A stretch of DNA of 64,000 bases from Zonotrichia leucophrys gambelii (Eukaryota; Chordata; Aves; Passeriformes; Passerellidae). Position numbers and translations under genes: made by a program. Under the pieces are notes generated by a model. That model was not told where the DNA came from. It saw only the letters and a list, made by a program, of their open reading frames with translations, and did no database searches. Each line of letters opens with the position of its first letter. Position 1 is the first letter of the stretch. Where the stretch lies: NCBI RefSeq assembly GCF_028769735.1, contig NC_088173.1:14014038-14078037 (forward strand), written 5' to 3'. This document shows, piece after piece, positions 15,001-25,548 of this stretch.

Positions 15001-16186
15001 TTGTTGTTTTAAACCAGTTGAAGGTTTTGATTAAAACTAGCAACAAATTTATTATATGACCCAGTATTGGTGGCTGGATAAACAGTCAGTAATAAACAGT
15101 CTAAAGAAAATATTTAATCTGTTAAAGTCTGAGGATTGCTGGCTAGTCACCATCGATCAGGAGGTAAAGAGCCAGCCTTGACTAGGAATTCAAAATGCTG
15201 CAGGCAAGTCTATGCCATTTAAACTTTAAAATCCCAGGCAACTTACAAAAGCCTGTTCTTATGTGTTTACTCGGGTAATTAGAAAGATAATTGAAAGAAT
15301 CCCTTCACAACAGCTGCCTCCTGAGGTGGCCCTTCAGCATTTGAGAGGCCTTGCCGGTCCCCATGGTCCCTCCTGCCCGAGCCGAAGGAGGGAGATGCGG
15401 CTCCGGTGCCGACTGCCCGGGATCAAATCCCTGCCGCATGGCAGGGCCGGCTGGCAGCTGCCGTGCCCCGCAAACTCCGCGGGGCGCAAGGACTTCCATC
15501 CGCACTGAACCTGACTCCCGCAGCAGCCTTCGGGTGAGGTTCAGGGCAACTTCCCGCTCCGCAGTCTCCCTCCACGACCCAAGGGAACGCTGCCGGCGCT
15601 TTATGTATCCCCGCCCCCACCGTGCGTGCGGTCTACCGTGGGACGGGCGCTGGGCTCCGCCGGGACACCGCCCCCCGGCTCCGTACGGCGGGAGGAGCTG
15701 CTGGGAGGCCGATTTCCGGACCGCACCGCCAGCGGCAGCGCCGCCGGTTCGGGCAGTAGGGCAGCCCGGCGGGGCGGAAAGGACCCCAAACGGCGGAGCC
15801 GGGGCCTAGCGCCGGGCAGCGCGGCCCCGAGGCGGGGCGGCCTTCCCCGGGACCCGCCGGGCGCCGGGAGCCCCGCGCCCCCGCAGGCTTAGCCTCGCGG
15901 GGCCCCAGCAGATCTCACCCCGGCCCCGGCCCCTCCGCACCGGGCGCATGTGCGGCGGGTGGAGGCCGTCCCCTTTCCCCTTTTCCCCGCCGCCCGGTGC
16001 CCCGCGGCGGCGCCCACCTTGGCACTGCGTGTCCATCTCCCGCAGCAGCGAGGCGTTGCGCTGGATGTCCAGCGGCAGGGACTCCACGCACTCCAGGTAG
16101 TCCTGCACGTAGAGCGAGAGCAGCCGGGCCCGCTCCCCGCCCGGCGCCGCCGGCCCCGCCACCAGCTGTGGCCCCGCCAGCATCAT
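12084..16186 (-). CDS. ING2: ING2, inhibitor of growth family member 2 (two coding exons)
   Basis: Coding exons are 16186-16018 and 12754-12084 (stop included). The donor reads CCAAG|GTGGGC and the acceptor TTTTGTAG|AAGCG, and the joined frame gives 279 residues; human ING2 has 280. ING2 is a nuclear subunit of Sin3-HDAC complexes. Its PHD finger reads H3K4me3 and its basic tail binds phosphatidylinositol 5-phosphate (family knowledge). Visible features: N-terminal helical ING domain with [13 protein letters not shown] at about 26-38; [20 protein letters not shown] in the early exon-2 part; lysine-rich nuclear localisation stretch [13 protein letters not shown]4HC3 PHD finger with C214, C216, C227, C232, H238, C241, C254 and C257, plus aromatic residues Y213 and W236 that can form the methyl-lysine cage; basic tail ending KKDRRSR. 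I chose the MMLAGP start because it aligns with the human N-terminus and length. An in-frame ATG at 16207 would add seven residues. The frame stays open further upstream, but that part is GC-rich promoter or 5' UTR. Confidence 0.96.
12755..16017 (-). other. ING2: ING2 intron 1
   Basis: This is a single 3.26-kb phase-1 intron with GT-AG ends. Its first 700 bases (down to about 15330) are still part of the CpG island; the rest is AT-rich. It contains a short A/C-rich low-complexity tract at 14729-14786. I found no alternative first exon and no recognisable snoRNA. Minus- and plus-strand ORFs here of under 90 codons look like chance. Confidence 0.9.
14729..14786. repeat. A/C-rich low-complexity tract in ING2 intron
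   Basis: Poly-A followed by CAACAAAACAAAAACCCC and CCCAACCCTAACC. It includes one telomere-like CCCTAACC, too short to be an interstitial telomere array. Confidence 0.8.
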
Positions 16187-16740
16187 CCCCCCGCGCCAGC
16201 AGCACATCCGCCGCCGCCGCCGCGCCGCCCGCACCGGGCACGGGGTCCTTGCGGCGGCCCCGCTCCCTTCTCCGTCTTCTTCTCCTCCTCCTCCTCCTCC
16301 TGCCGCCGCCCCGTTGCCCTGGGGCGGCCGCGCCCGGGGGGCGGTGAGCTCTCGCCGGGCTGGGCCGGGCCGGGCTGGGCCGGGCGGCTGCGGCCGCCCC
16401 TCCGCGGGGTCCCGCGGGTCGCGCGCCCCTTCCCGCGGTGCCGCCGCCGGAGCAAAACCCCCGCTCAGCGCCCCCGCCCCTGCCCGGAGCGCGCATGCGC
16501 GAGGCCCTGCCCTTATAAGGCGCGGCCGGCGGCGCTGCCAGGGGTTCGCATTCTCCCGCCTTCCCCGGGCGCGCGCTCCCATTGGCCCGGCGCGCGGCGA
16601 GGGGCGGGAGCGCGCGCCGGGGGCGGGGCCTCTCCTAAAGGCGCCCGGAGGCTCCGGCGCTTCCGCGCCCGGCGGGGCCGCCCCCGAGCCGCGATCCCGG
16701 TCCTGCCGCAGCGAGCGGCCTGATCTGTCTTCAACGGAGA
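15330..16740. other. CpG island over ING2 exon 1
   Basis: CpG-dense, GC-rich sequence spans the promoter, first exon and proximal intron of ING2. Long overlapping frames on both strands (up to 312 codons) come from the lack of AT-rich stop codons. Only the minus-strand segment 16018-16186 matches a known protein. No plus-strand divergent gene is recognisable. Confidence 0.85.
16187..16740 (-). promoter_or_regulatory. ING2: ING2 CpG-island promoter and 5' UTR
   Basis: The sequence immediately upstream of the ING2 start is extremely GC-rich and CpG-dense. It contains a CTC triplet run (about 16277-16300), an NRF1-type palindrome GCGCATGCGC (16491-16500), a CArG/TATA-like palindrome CCTTATAAGG (16511-16520), an inverted CCAAT box in CCCATTGGCC (near 16578-16587) and GC boxes (near 16618-16628). 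If CCTTATAAGG works as a TATA box, transcription would start near 16485, giving a 5' UTR of about 300 nt. The transcription start is inferred, not observed. Confidence 0.75.
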
Positions 16741-17384
16741 GCAAAGAGAATTCGGGATGAGCTAGTATTTAGGGAACTGAGTGACAGTTTTATCCTGAGA
16801 AATAATTTCAAGAGTATTTTAAATAAGGTATCAACGAACTTTGGCCTTTTCAACGCCACTCGCCGAACAGCAAATCTCGAAAATTTGACAGAGTATCCTG
16901 TCTTTCCCATGCCCGTTGTAGAATTTGTATCAAATCTTGGCCACAATAATTATAGTAGGAAACAAAAGCTAAATTATGCTTTTTGACTATATGCTAAAAT
17001 GTCGAGATTCATCTCCACTTCTCTTTGAGGCATTTTTCAGGTCTTTACTACATGAATAATAATTGGTAAGCATCAGGAAAAAAAAATTCATTTTGCTGAG
17101 TCTTCAAACACCCCGAGGAGACCTGTATATTTTGCATTGTTTCATTTATACTTTAGGCATCCAAAAAGATATCAGGGGAAAATGCACATGGTAAAAGTAG
17201 CAAAAAACAACCCAACAAAAAGACAATCAGAGATGATTGAATTCAGGAATAAAATTGAAAAGAAGCAAATTCAAATCCCCTGACTCTCTTCTGTCTTACA
17301 TTCCTACCTCGAGTTGAGTAGCCAGCACTAAAAGAGTACCCATAGTAATTTTGTAGATAGCATTTCGGGATGGCAGGATCTGGA

Positions 17385-17545
17385 GTAGTGCTGAAGCTGC
17401 AGCACAGGTTGCACAGAGAAGTTTCATGATCTCCATCCTTGGATATTTTTCAAGCCTGGATGAGGCCTTACACGACCTTATCTGGCTGTGAAGCTGGCTC
17501 TGCTTTGGTGGCCTCCCAAGGATCCCATCTAGACTCCTTTTTCCT
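17385..17545 (+). mobile_element. Degenerate CR1 LINE 3' fragment
   Basis: The order TTGCACAGAGAAGTTTCATG, TCCATCCTTGGA, TTTCAAGCCTGGATGAGGCC and a diverged CTTATCTGG segment follows the CR1 3'-terminal region in sense orientation. It is highly diverged and the extreme 3' end is unclear. Confidence 0.65.
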
Positions 17546-19529
17546 GGGATTCTCTCTTTGTGTGGTTTGTGCCAAATAGCTCGATGGCTACTCCTACAAG
17601 AAAATTAATATCTCACATGATGGCAGTCTGCAAGTGTTATTTTCTTAAGACCCTAGTTCACTGAACTGTTTAAACATTCCTAACTTCCAAGTCTCACAGC
17701 TGTAGGCAGATGTTCTACATGGCAGGGATTTTCATATGTCTGTGTCCAAGCTGTTGAGTAATTGTAGCTGCAGTCAGTCAGCTTTGCCCAGTCAGCAATG
17801 TGTTGGCAAGGTCATAAAAATGAATGAAAAAGTTGTAGACAGTACTTTCAAAACATTCTTCACTACACTGATGTCACTCTGGCCAAAAAACAGGAAGTCT
17901 GTAATTCTGAGTGTTCATGTTCTGAAGAGGGCGCCTTCATCTTAAAATGAACAGTTGAACAGTTTTAATTTAAAGGTAACACCTGTAAAACCAACTGTTT
18001 GGGGGTTTTTTGGTTTGGTTTTTTTTTTTTTTTTTGTGCACTGTTACAGCTCAGTTTAATGAAGCCTCAGATAATTTTTTGCTACTTGTCTCATTTTTGC
18101 ACAAATAGATTTAGCAAATGGCAATAACGTGGTTACCTTGACTTCCATTGGCACTAACTCACTGAAACTTTCCTGTGTAGTGGTCATTGCTGTCACTTCT
18201 GAGTGACTGAAGACTGAATTTCTTGATATAATAGTAACAGATAACACTTCTGCCAGTGAAAAGGACCTGGATTTATATAATTGATACAATGTTCTTGAGA
18301 AAGGTGTTGGCTCTTTTGAGGAGTTGTGTTTCTGCTTATAGTCAGTTTGAATAGGTGTAACATTCTGCAGTTTCATGAAGAAATAAAGTTAAGAAATAGG
18401 AAATTCCCCTACAGAGCAGAAAAAACAAAGCAAAAATGTTCATTCAAAATTAACAATATTTAAAATTAAATAATAATTATTATTAAATATTAATTTAAAC
18501 CAAACATTTTGGCATAACTTTTTTTTTTTTTTCTCACAAGAAACTGTGCATGAACTGTCCATAAAGAAATAGCCAAGAAAATAATTCATAACATTTGTTA
18601 CAGGTGGTTTCTGTGCTAGAAGCTTGCTGTTTGTCACTATGGGGGAAACAGTATCTAAGGTACAGCAGAGAATAGCTAATGAGTTCTGAATTTTAGTGTT
18701 ATCTACTGCTTTCAAACACTAAAATAAAAATTTTAATTTTGGGGAACCTCAAGAATGCAGCAGTGGCAGTGAACCAGACTTCCCTAGGAAAAAGAAGCCT
18801 TAGCTTGCTGCATGTTTGAAGCCTCAGGGGAAAGGAAAGCAAGAAGAGCTGATTGAATTCCCTGCTTTGCTCATGGCTCAAAATGGCTAGGAGCAAGCAC
18901 AGGAGAATTTTGATGCATTGGGCTCAAGTTTGCAGGTTGATTGATAGCTCTGAGAACCAATTGTGTCCCTTCTTTCACTGTCTGTATGTGAGAATGATCT
19001 GGAGATAGGAACAGGCATGGCAGAGCAAAACCTTGCTAATTGTAGAGATGGACAGGCAGAATGATCATATATTTCCACCAACCCTCTCTGCTAAGTGCGA
19101 AGCTGTCAGCTTGAGGTTGACATACACAGAGATGTGATATTAGGGTGTATTGCATCACATATATCTCAGTAGCTGTCCACCAAGGGTAAGTAATACAGAG
19201 AACTCCTATATCCAGTTTATTTAGATTTATTTATATATCTCTAAACTATTCACAGTTTTCAGGAAGAATAGATCCCAACAGGTTTTGTTTCTTTAAAAAT
19301 TACCAGTGTAGGTTTTTAAAGTTCAAACCAGAGTATTCCCCTTCTTTTTGTTAAAGATTTCGTTATATTACAGATTTTACTATGATAAAAATATTTCCAG
19401 AGATTTAATCCAACTGTTATTTTCCCCAATTAAACTTTTGACTCTCATCTTTCATAATCCTGATTTTAAATCCTCAAACCACCCATGACTCCTATCCTGT
19501 TTTACATAATAATACATAAGTTGGTTAGG

Positions 19530-19735
19530 GTTTTTTTTTTTTTCTTTTGGTTTTGGTTTGGGTTGGGTTTTTGTTTGTTGTTTGTTTGTTTTACTTTGGT
19601 GAGGGTTTTTTGGCTTTGTTGTGTTGGGGGGGGTTGGTTTGTTTGTTGGATTCGGTTTGGATTGGTTTGGTTTTGGTTTTATTTGGTTTATTTGGTTTTG
19701 TTTGGGATTGCTTTTTTTTTCCCCTTGCTTTTTAT
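19530..19735. repeat. T/G-rich low-complexity tract
   Basis: About 200 bases almost wholly of T and G on the plus strand (TTTTGG, TTTGTTTG and GGGTTGGG motifs). It yields a spurious W/F/L-rich ORF. G-runs (GGGGGGGG near 19626-19633) give some G-quadruplex potential. Confidence 0.85.
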
Positions 19736-21618
19736 TGATAACCCAGGAAGCTGTGGAAAAAGAAAAGCAGCATTATTGATGAGGACAAGTCCATAGGGGG
19801 CTGTGAAAGACCTTCTTAGCATTTAGTAGGAATGCTCAAAGGATGACAACAAGGTCTTTCTTTTAAGCAAATGAACTGATTTTTGATGATACATATTTCT
19901 TGTCGGAAATGCTTCTCTGTCTTCCATGGGATGAAAAGCATGAAGAATTATCCGAGATACCATAAAAATAAATAGATTTTAAACAGAATGAGTACAAGCC
20001 AGATGGGCTTCTTAAGAGTCAGCTGAAAGAAGCAATAGGCCATAGCAGAGTGTTATACAGCTGATATTCTGGGAAGAGGTTATCCTTGCCAGAGGTACTG
20101 CTGTGTTTGACCAGGCAAGCTATTCTCAAAAGCTTCTCTGACATCAGGTCATCCAAAAAAGATACATCCCTGTAATGCCAGACATTGCTGTTTGCTTTCT
20201 TAAAATATTAGGCTTGATTTAACTGGTGGAATACAAAATATATGAATTCATCCCCCCGCTTCATTATTACTATTTTTCTCTTTCATTTACACAAGTGTAG
20301 AATACTTAAAAATAAGACATGGGCTGACAACAGATAATTTCAATCAGATGATAAACTAAACAGTAGATTTCCTGAAAATACTGGGATGTGCTTTTTTCCC
20401 TGTTAGCTTCATCCTCAACTGTACCAAAGAGCTTTCTAGTACCAAGTGACAAATATCCTGCATTTATCAGGAGATGTATGTTCTTCCTTATCCACAACAT
20501 TTACTCTGTTTTCTGCCAATATGCTCTAATAGAAAATCTCTTCCTGAATCTTAGTAACCAGTTGACTTGTATTAACAAGTTGACAGGAAAGAGGGCAGCC
20601 ACAATATCCTGCTCGATTTTTCTTTAAGCAGATAGGTTCTACTAATTTCACCATGAGCAGACTGAAAAGGGGACTAAAAAATGCAGACTAAGTATACTCC
20701 ATGCCTTGTTTTGTAATAACTACTTATTTATTTATTATGGTTCTTCACATTCAGTTTCCATACTCTAATGCCACAGCAAAGTGAGTTTTGAGAAATTGGT
20801 AGGTCCGAGGCAAGACATGTTAAGAAATTCACTTATATATGACTTCATTGCTTTCATGAGAGCACACTCATACACTGTCACTTTGTTTTGAGTAGAACCA
20901 CACTGCTCCTTTTTGAGGCTATCCACTCTGTTTGGAATACCCTCTGGAAACCAGCAGGGGCTGGACACCACCAGCTTCTCACAGGTGCTATGGAGCATGC
21001 TTGGCTGGTATAGGAAGGGCAGCTCCTCAGAGGAGGGGCACAGTGCTGATCAGCTGAGCACATGTGAAAAACACATTCTTACTTCTGCCTTTTGTGAAGA
21101 ACATATCTACACAAGTGCACCTTTGTAATCAAGATTATTAAATGAGGGCAGACAGTACACCTGCAGAAAGTTTCAGTAGGTGAAGGTTTAAGACATTCAT
21201 AATACTCTTCTATATGCAGATGTTAATTTTTCTTTCCAGTCCAGTAAATAAAGGTGGGAGTCACCCATCTAAATATGTGGAATGAGAGAAAATCTTAGTA
21301 TAAATAGGTATTGCTCTAAAAATGTCTCTGTTGACTGTAAGGGTAGCCCAGGTCTCCTGTCACAGAAGTCAGTGGAATGAATTCCACTCTGTGTGCAAAA
21401 AAGGGGAAATTACATGCCTATGATTACTATTTATGAATTTCAGAGTTCCCCGAAAACTTGGACAGAGTTTTGGCATATGTCATTAAAACTCTGCAACAAA
21501 CAGGAGGAAGCCTCATTTTATTTCCCTCCTAGTGTGGATTTTTTTCTTCTTTGGAATCTGCTTATCCTAACCTAGTAAAAATTATTAATTTCTAGTGCAA
21601 CTGAAAAGTCACCACAAA

Positions 21619-21670
21619 CTCCAGAGAGTAATTTCATAGTAATTTCCAAGCTCCAGAGAGTAATTTCATA
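21619..21670. repeat. Short direct repeat, 20 bp at 32-bp spacing
   Basis: CTCCAGAGAGTAATTTCATA occurs at 21619-21638 and again at 21651-21670. It is a local duplication without other recognisable features. Confidence 0.9.
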
Positions 21671-22051
21671 TCTTCAAAATAACCCTATAGCACCAAATCA
21701 CCCACATAAGGGGTTTTCCAGCAGTGCTTCTGCTAAACAAATTTTTCAGTGCCATCACTTACTCCCAGTTACCAAAAAGTGGTATTATCCTTTACTACTA
21801 GGATATGACCAATGTACAGGGTTTTCTTCCCAAGAGCACACAAGAGTTTACATTTTCTGTGTTATTCAGTTGTAATTGTGAGAAAAATTAATGGTTAAAC
21901 AAGATTAATAGATTCCTGCCCCTCAAACATCCTCTTCCCAAAATAATGAGAAATGTGGCATTTACTCCAGTGTAAAGGAGGCTTTAGGCTGGAAGACTGC
22001 TGTCAAAATATAGGCAGCATCTGACTGAACACAGAACTTAGCTGCAGTTAA

Positions 22052-22412
22052 AATCACAGAATAACAGAACAGGTGAGGCTGGAAGAGACCACAGTGAGTC
22101 ATCTGGTCCAATTTCCCTGCTCAGGCTGGTCCCCTAGAGTACATTGCACAGGTTGTGTCCAGACAGCTTTGAACCTCCCTGGAGATGGAGATTCCACAAC
22201 TTGTCTGGGCAATCTGTTCCAGTGTTTGGTTACCTGCACAGCAAAGAAGTTCTTCCTTGTATTCAGGTGGAACTTCCTGTATGTCCATTTCTGCATGCTG
22301 CCTCTTGTCCTAGTTCTTGGAACCACCTAGAAGAGCCTGGCTCCATCCTCTTGACACTCTTCCTTTGGATACTTATAGGCATTGGTAAGATCCTCTCTCA
22401 GCTGTCTTTTCT
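22052..22412 (-). mobile_element. CR1 LINE 3' fragment
   Basis: The plus strand reads AATCACAGAATAACAGAA, GGCTGGAAGAGACCAC, CATCTGGTCCAATTTCCCTG and CTGTTCCAGTGTTTGGTTAC, the reverse complement of the CR1 3' end. The insertion is therefore in minus orientation. It is 5'-truncated, as is usual for CR1. Confidence 0.92.
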
Positions 22413-24439
22413 CTGGAAGATTTGAAATGTAAAACATCAGAGGATTTAGTAAATCCATTGGTTAGATCAGTTTTCTTACTAGTGACAAAATATCTTTTGC
22501 CCAATGTGATTAATCTCTACATTCATATTGAGAAGAAGTCCTTTTGCAGCCCACTTGGGCTTAACAGTTAATGTTACTTGACCACTAGTGGCCATGAAAA
22601 CTTTAAAGGGCTGCAGGCGCAGATGCTGGAGCTGAGCAATGCTTTTTTATTTGCAGGAATGTTACTAGAGGAGGAAAATATATAGTTGGTAACCACTGTA
22701 AGTCAATCTTCCATTACCTTAGGAACAGGCAGTAGTGCTCAGAAATTATCATGCACTATTTTCATGATTAGCCTACAATATATTTGAAACTGTTACCAGC
22801 TATCAGCATAAAACCTGTTTTCCTAATTCCTCATCTGTGAGTGTGTGTTAATTAATCACAGACTAGAAATTGGTGCATCCTGACAGCAGATTTAATGACA
22901 GCATTTTTTAAAAAATGTTTAACCTACCTAATGGCAGTACCTTTGCTGTGGCAGTGGCAACTGACAGAACCATCAAGAAGCCACATACACAAACACAAGT
23001 TAATTGTTCTTACCTGAACAAAGAGTGTGGCATATTATAAGTTAGGCAAAAGTGAAAATCTAGCTGAAAGAAAAACTTTAAAAATACAGATATTGCTTTT
23101 ATTTTCTCTGTATTTTGCAACTTAGCTTTTTTATTTGCAACTTAACTTTGCAAGCTAGGGGACAGATTTGCCTAGTGAAAGAGAGAGACAGCATCAAAAC
23201 TCTTTCAATGTGTGCTTTTTTGCCTCAATCTCTGGACCACTAGACCATGTCATGTCAGTTTAGTTTAACCTATAGGCTAGAGAAGTTTGATGTTTGACAT
23301 ATTCTCTCCTACTAACAAATTTGAAGACCAACATTTACCATAACCTACAAGTGAGACAATTTTGTTCACGTGCACAGAACCAGTTCAAGTCATTAAGGTG
23401 CTATGGTGCAATTTTAGGGCCAAAAAAGAAAAACAAGCACATATCAGTCACTGCACAAGCTTCAGCTTGTCTCCACAAGCTTGACTGTGGTCTTTAGCCT
23501 GTACAGCAGGTGCTTCATACAGCTTTAGATATATCCTTTTAGTAGATGAAACTGGGACACTGAGATTTCATCACAGTTCTCGGCCGAAAAAACAAGACTT
23601 CATAGAGCTGTGCCCCAGTTTAGTTGTTTCTTTGGGGATGGGTTCTTTGATAGTGTTTTAATTTAAAATCTCTCTTTTCCCACATAGATATAGGTGATCA
23701 CATGCAGGATCACAGGAGAAAAGAAAGGCATTTGAGTAGTTCAAGTGGCGATGACAGCAACCAAAACAACAGCTCAGGCCAGGTGGTTTCTTGTGAACCC
23801 TTCCAGGGCTCTCATGTGAGGCAGGCGGAGCTGACACCACCCACTCTGCAGAGGTGCTCCCCACTCTGCGCACTGGTCTGACATGGCTGGAAAGAGGTCA
23901 CCATGAGGATATTGCTGGAAGAGGAACAGCAGGTGCAGGAAACTAACAAGGTTTACAAACTGTACTGTGCCTGCACACAGGCCACATGTCTGAGGCTCAG
24001 CCAAAGAGAAAGACACTGTTTAGCAGACCTGGCCTCACCACAGGAACTTCAAAAATACCAAGACAGAATGAACCAGAAGCAAGCATTGTCTTTGGACCGC
24101 TTGGGAGCTTTTAGGGTAAAGTAATAAAGATAATTTGGGTAAGGTAATAAACCATTTATTTTGGGTCTGAGATGCCCAAATTTTATGTCATTTTGGGGAT
24201 CTCTGCTGTGCTCTTCTGTCACTTTTTATACCCAGACATGACTGTAGTGCAGCAAAGGGCTTTATTCCACAGTGGGGCATGATCATGTGCTATTTGCTTG
24301 ACATACTAGAGGCAAAAGTGGCACTGCCTATGACATTAATTCAGTTTTTCAGCAGGCAGCAGCATCTTGCAGAGTTAGTCCCAGGGAGTTTAAGCACGAG
24401 AACCTAATTAAAGTGGGCAAATAACACTGGCGGCATGCA
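22413..24439. other. Intergenic, no gene recognised
   Basis: AT-rich to mid-GC sequence. ORFs are under 85 codons and resemble nothing known. A CTCF-like ACCACTAGTGGCCATG lies near 22580-22595. Confidence 0.55.
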
Positions 24440-24684
24440 CTCCTCTGCAGAGAAGGTGGAGCAGGGGATGCCGGGGGTCGGTGTGCCCCGCGCAGCACAG
24501 CCTGGGGAAGTGGCCGCTGTGCTGGAGGAGCGTGGCCTGTGCTGGGTGCTGTGTCCGCGTTGTGCTCAGCCAGCCGCCGAGCCCTCCTGTGCTGGGGCAC
24601 CACGAACTTAAGCGGGGGGCGCGTACCCCGTCAGGGTACTGCCATCGGGCCTCTTGCTGCTTCCCGGAGCGGGGAAGGAGGGAA

Positions 24685-24704
24685 AGCACTTACAGGTAAG
24701 TGCT
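24685..24704. repeat. 9-bp inverted repeat overlapping a splice-donor match
   Basis: AGCACTTAC-AG-GTAAGTGCT is a perfect palindrome with a 2-bp centre. Its right half with the centre forms a full consensus donor (ACAG|GTAAGT) on the plus strand. Confidence 0.7.
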
Positions 24705-24727
24705 CTGCCCGAAGTGCTTCTCCAATA

Positions 24728-24952
24728 GCATGTGCTCAGGTTGGACAATAGGAGAAATTTCTTCACAGAAAGGACAGCCAAGCATTGGAGCAGGCTGCCC
24801 AGGGAGGTGGTGGAGTCACCGTCCCTAGAGGCGTTTAAGGAAAGACTGGACATGACACTTAGTGCCGTGGTCTGCCTGACAAGGTGGTGTTCGGCCAAAG
24901 GCTGGACTCGATGATCTCAAAGGTCTTTTCCAACCTAAATCATTCTGCGGGC
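24728..24952 (+). mobile_element. CR1 LINE 3' fragment next to RMRP
   Basis: Sense CR1 3' end: AGAAATTTCTTCACAGAAAG, ATTGGAGCAGGCTGCCCAGG, GAGGTGGTGGAGTCACCGTC, CTGGACTCGATGATCTCAAA and a terminal TTCCAACCTAAATCATTCTG. It lies 171 bases downstream of the RMRP terminator and separates two CpG-rich blocks. Confidence 0.93.
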
Positions 24953-25122
24953 CAGGAGGCACCTGAAGCCCAGCGGGTGCGAGCAGCAGCGCGGCGCGGG
25001 CCGCTTGTCCTACACGCCACTGTCGGGCAAGCAGCGGGTCCCCCCACACGCTTTTCTGTGCCCTGCAAGGCTGTGTGAGGCACCAGCCCGCCGTGGGGTG
25101 TTTCGTGCAGCCCCCGCCCGGC

Positions 25123-25126
25123 AAAA
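25123..25126 (-). terminator. RMRP: RMRP Pol III terminator
   Basis: A TTTT run on the minus strand follows the conserved RMRP 3' end by about ten bases and would stop RNA polymerase III. Confidence 0.8.
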
Positions 25127-25397
25127 GAGGATGACCTGAGAGTGAGCCCCGTTCTGTTAGCGCGCCTGCCGCGCTACCTGCGTCTCTGTGGCCGTGACGA
25201 GAGCCCGCCCCGCGCTCATCCGCTCGGCCCGGAGGCGTCTCGGCGGGAGGTGTGAGGCGGCGGCGGCGGGCGGGGGCGCGGCAGCGCCCGGCACTCTCTG
25301 CCTGCGGTCCGGGGACTTTCCCCTAGGCGGGCGCGGGGCCCGTGAGGAACTGCTGTCCTCCGTGCGTAGCCTAGCGAGCAGGTCTTCAGAACATCCC
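25126..25397 (-). ncRNA. RMRP: RNase MRP RNA
   Basis: This is the catalytic RNA of RNase MRP, which cleaves pre-rRNA in ITS1 and primes mitochondrial replication (family knowledge). The minus strand aligns with vertebrate RMRP across its length. The 5' end has CTGAAGACCTG (human CTGAAGGCCTG), then CTAGGCTACGCAC at 25374-25362. GAGGACAGCAGTTCCTC at 25360-25344 can form the P3 hairpin. CCTAGGGGAAAGTCCCCGG at 25327-25309 is the CR-I core, followed by CAGAGAGTGCC at 25300-25290. The 3' part has ACGCAGG (25183-25177) and ACGGGGCTCACTCTCAG (25152-25136), matching the human ACGGGGCTCATTCTCAG. The middle specificity region is GC-rich and diverged. The length of about 272 nt is close to human (about 268). 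The exact 5' nucleotide is inferred from spacing to TATA and alignment. An intact external promoter and terminator argue for a functional gene rather than a retrocopy. ORFs overlapping it on both strands are spurious. Confidence 0.95.
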
Positions 25398-25423
25398 GGC
25401 ATTCCTCACTCTCTAGTGACGTT

Positions 25424-25430
25424 ATATAAA
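25424..25430 (-). promoter_or_regulatory. RMRP: RMRP TATA box
   Basis: TTATATAA reads on the minus strand about 27-33 bases upstream of the inferred RMRP start, the standard position for a type-3 Pol III promoter. It follows the PSE at the expected distance. Confidence 0.88.
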
Positions 25431-25445
25431 CCACGGCAGGCACGA

Positions 25446-25466
25446 GAACTTCTAGAGCAGGGTGAG
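25446..25466 (-). promoter_or_regulatory. RMRP: RMRP proximal sequence element (PSE)
   Basis: Minus-strand CTCACCCTGCTCTAGAAGTT lies at about -49 to -69 and fits the vertebrate SNAPc-binding PSE pattern (TCACC, then spacer, then GAAGT or GAAAGT). The plus-strand reading of the same bases looks like a splice donor (GGGTGAGT), but the PSE explanation is better. Confidence 0.85.
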
Positions 25467-25548
25467 TGTTTGCTTCTTTTGGTTTTTTTTTCTACATTGC
25501 GTTTGCCTCCCTGCTGGCCACCGCAGGCGATGCACAGTGGGCAGGCGG

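Larger units (their letters stand above)
16745..22051. other. Intergenic region upstream of ING2
   Basis: AT-rich non-coding DNA holding a degenerate CR1 (17385-17545), poly-T runs (about 18016-18036 and 18518-18531), an AT-rich patch (18445-18500) and a T/G-rich tract (19530-19735). No gene recognised. Confidence 0.6.

Noticed and set aside
15806..16744. 312-codon minus-strand ORF as a long protein
   Set aside because: Only the part from 16186 to the donor at 16018 matches ING2; the rest is CpG-island sequence without stops, and the segment past 16018 is intron.
15950..16760. Plus-strand ORFs of 257 and 148 codons over ING2 exon 1
   Set aside because: Antisense shadows of a GC-rich island; arginine/proline/alanine-rich with no domain.
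25458..25468. GGGTGAGT as a plus-strand splice donor
   Set aside because: It is the reverse complement of the RMRP PSE at the exact expected distance.
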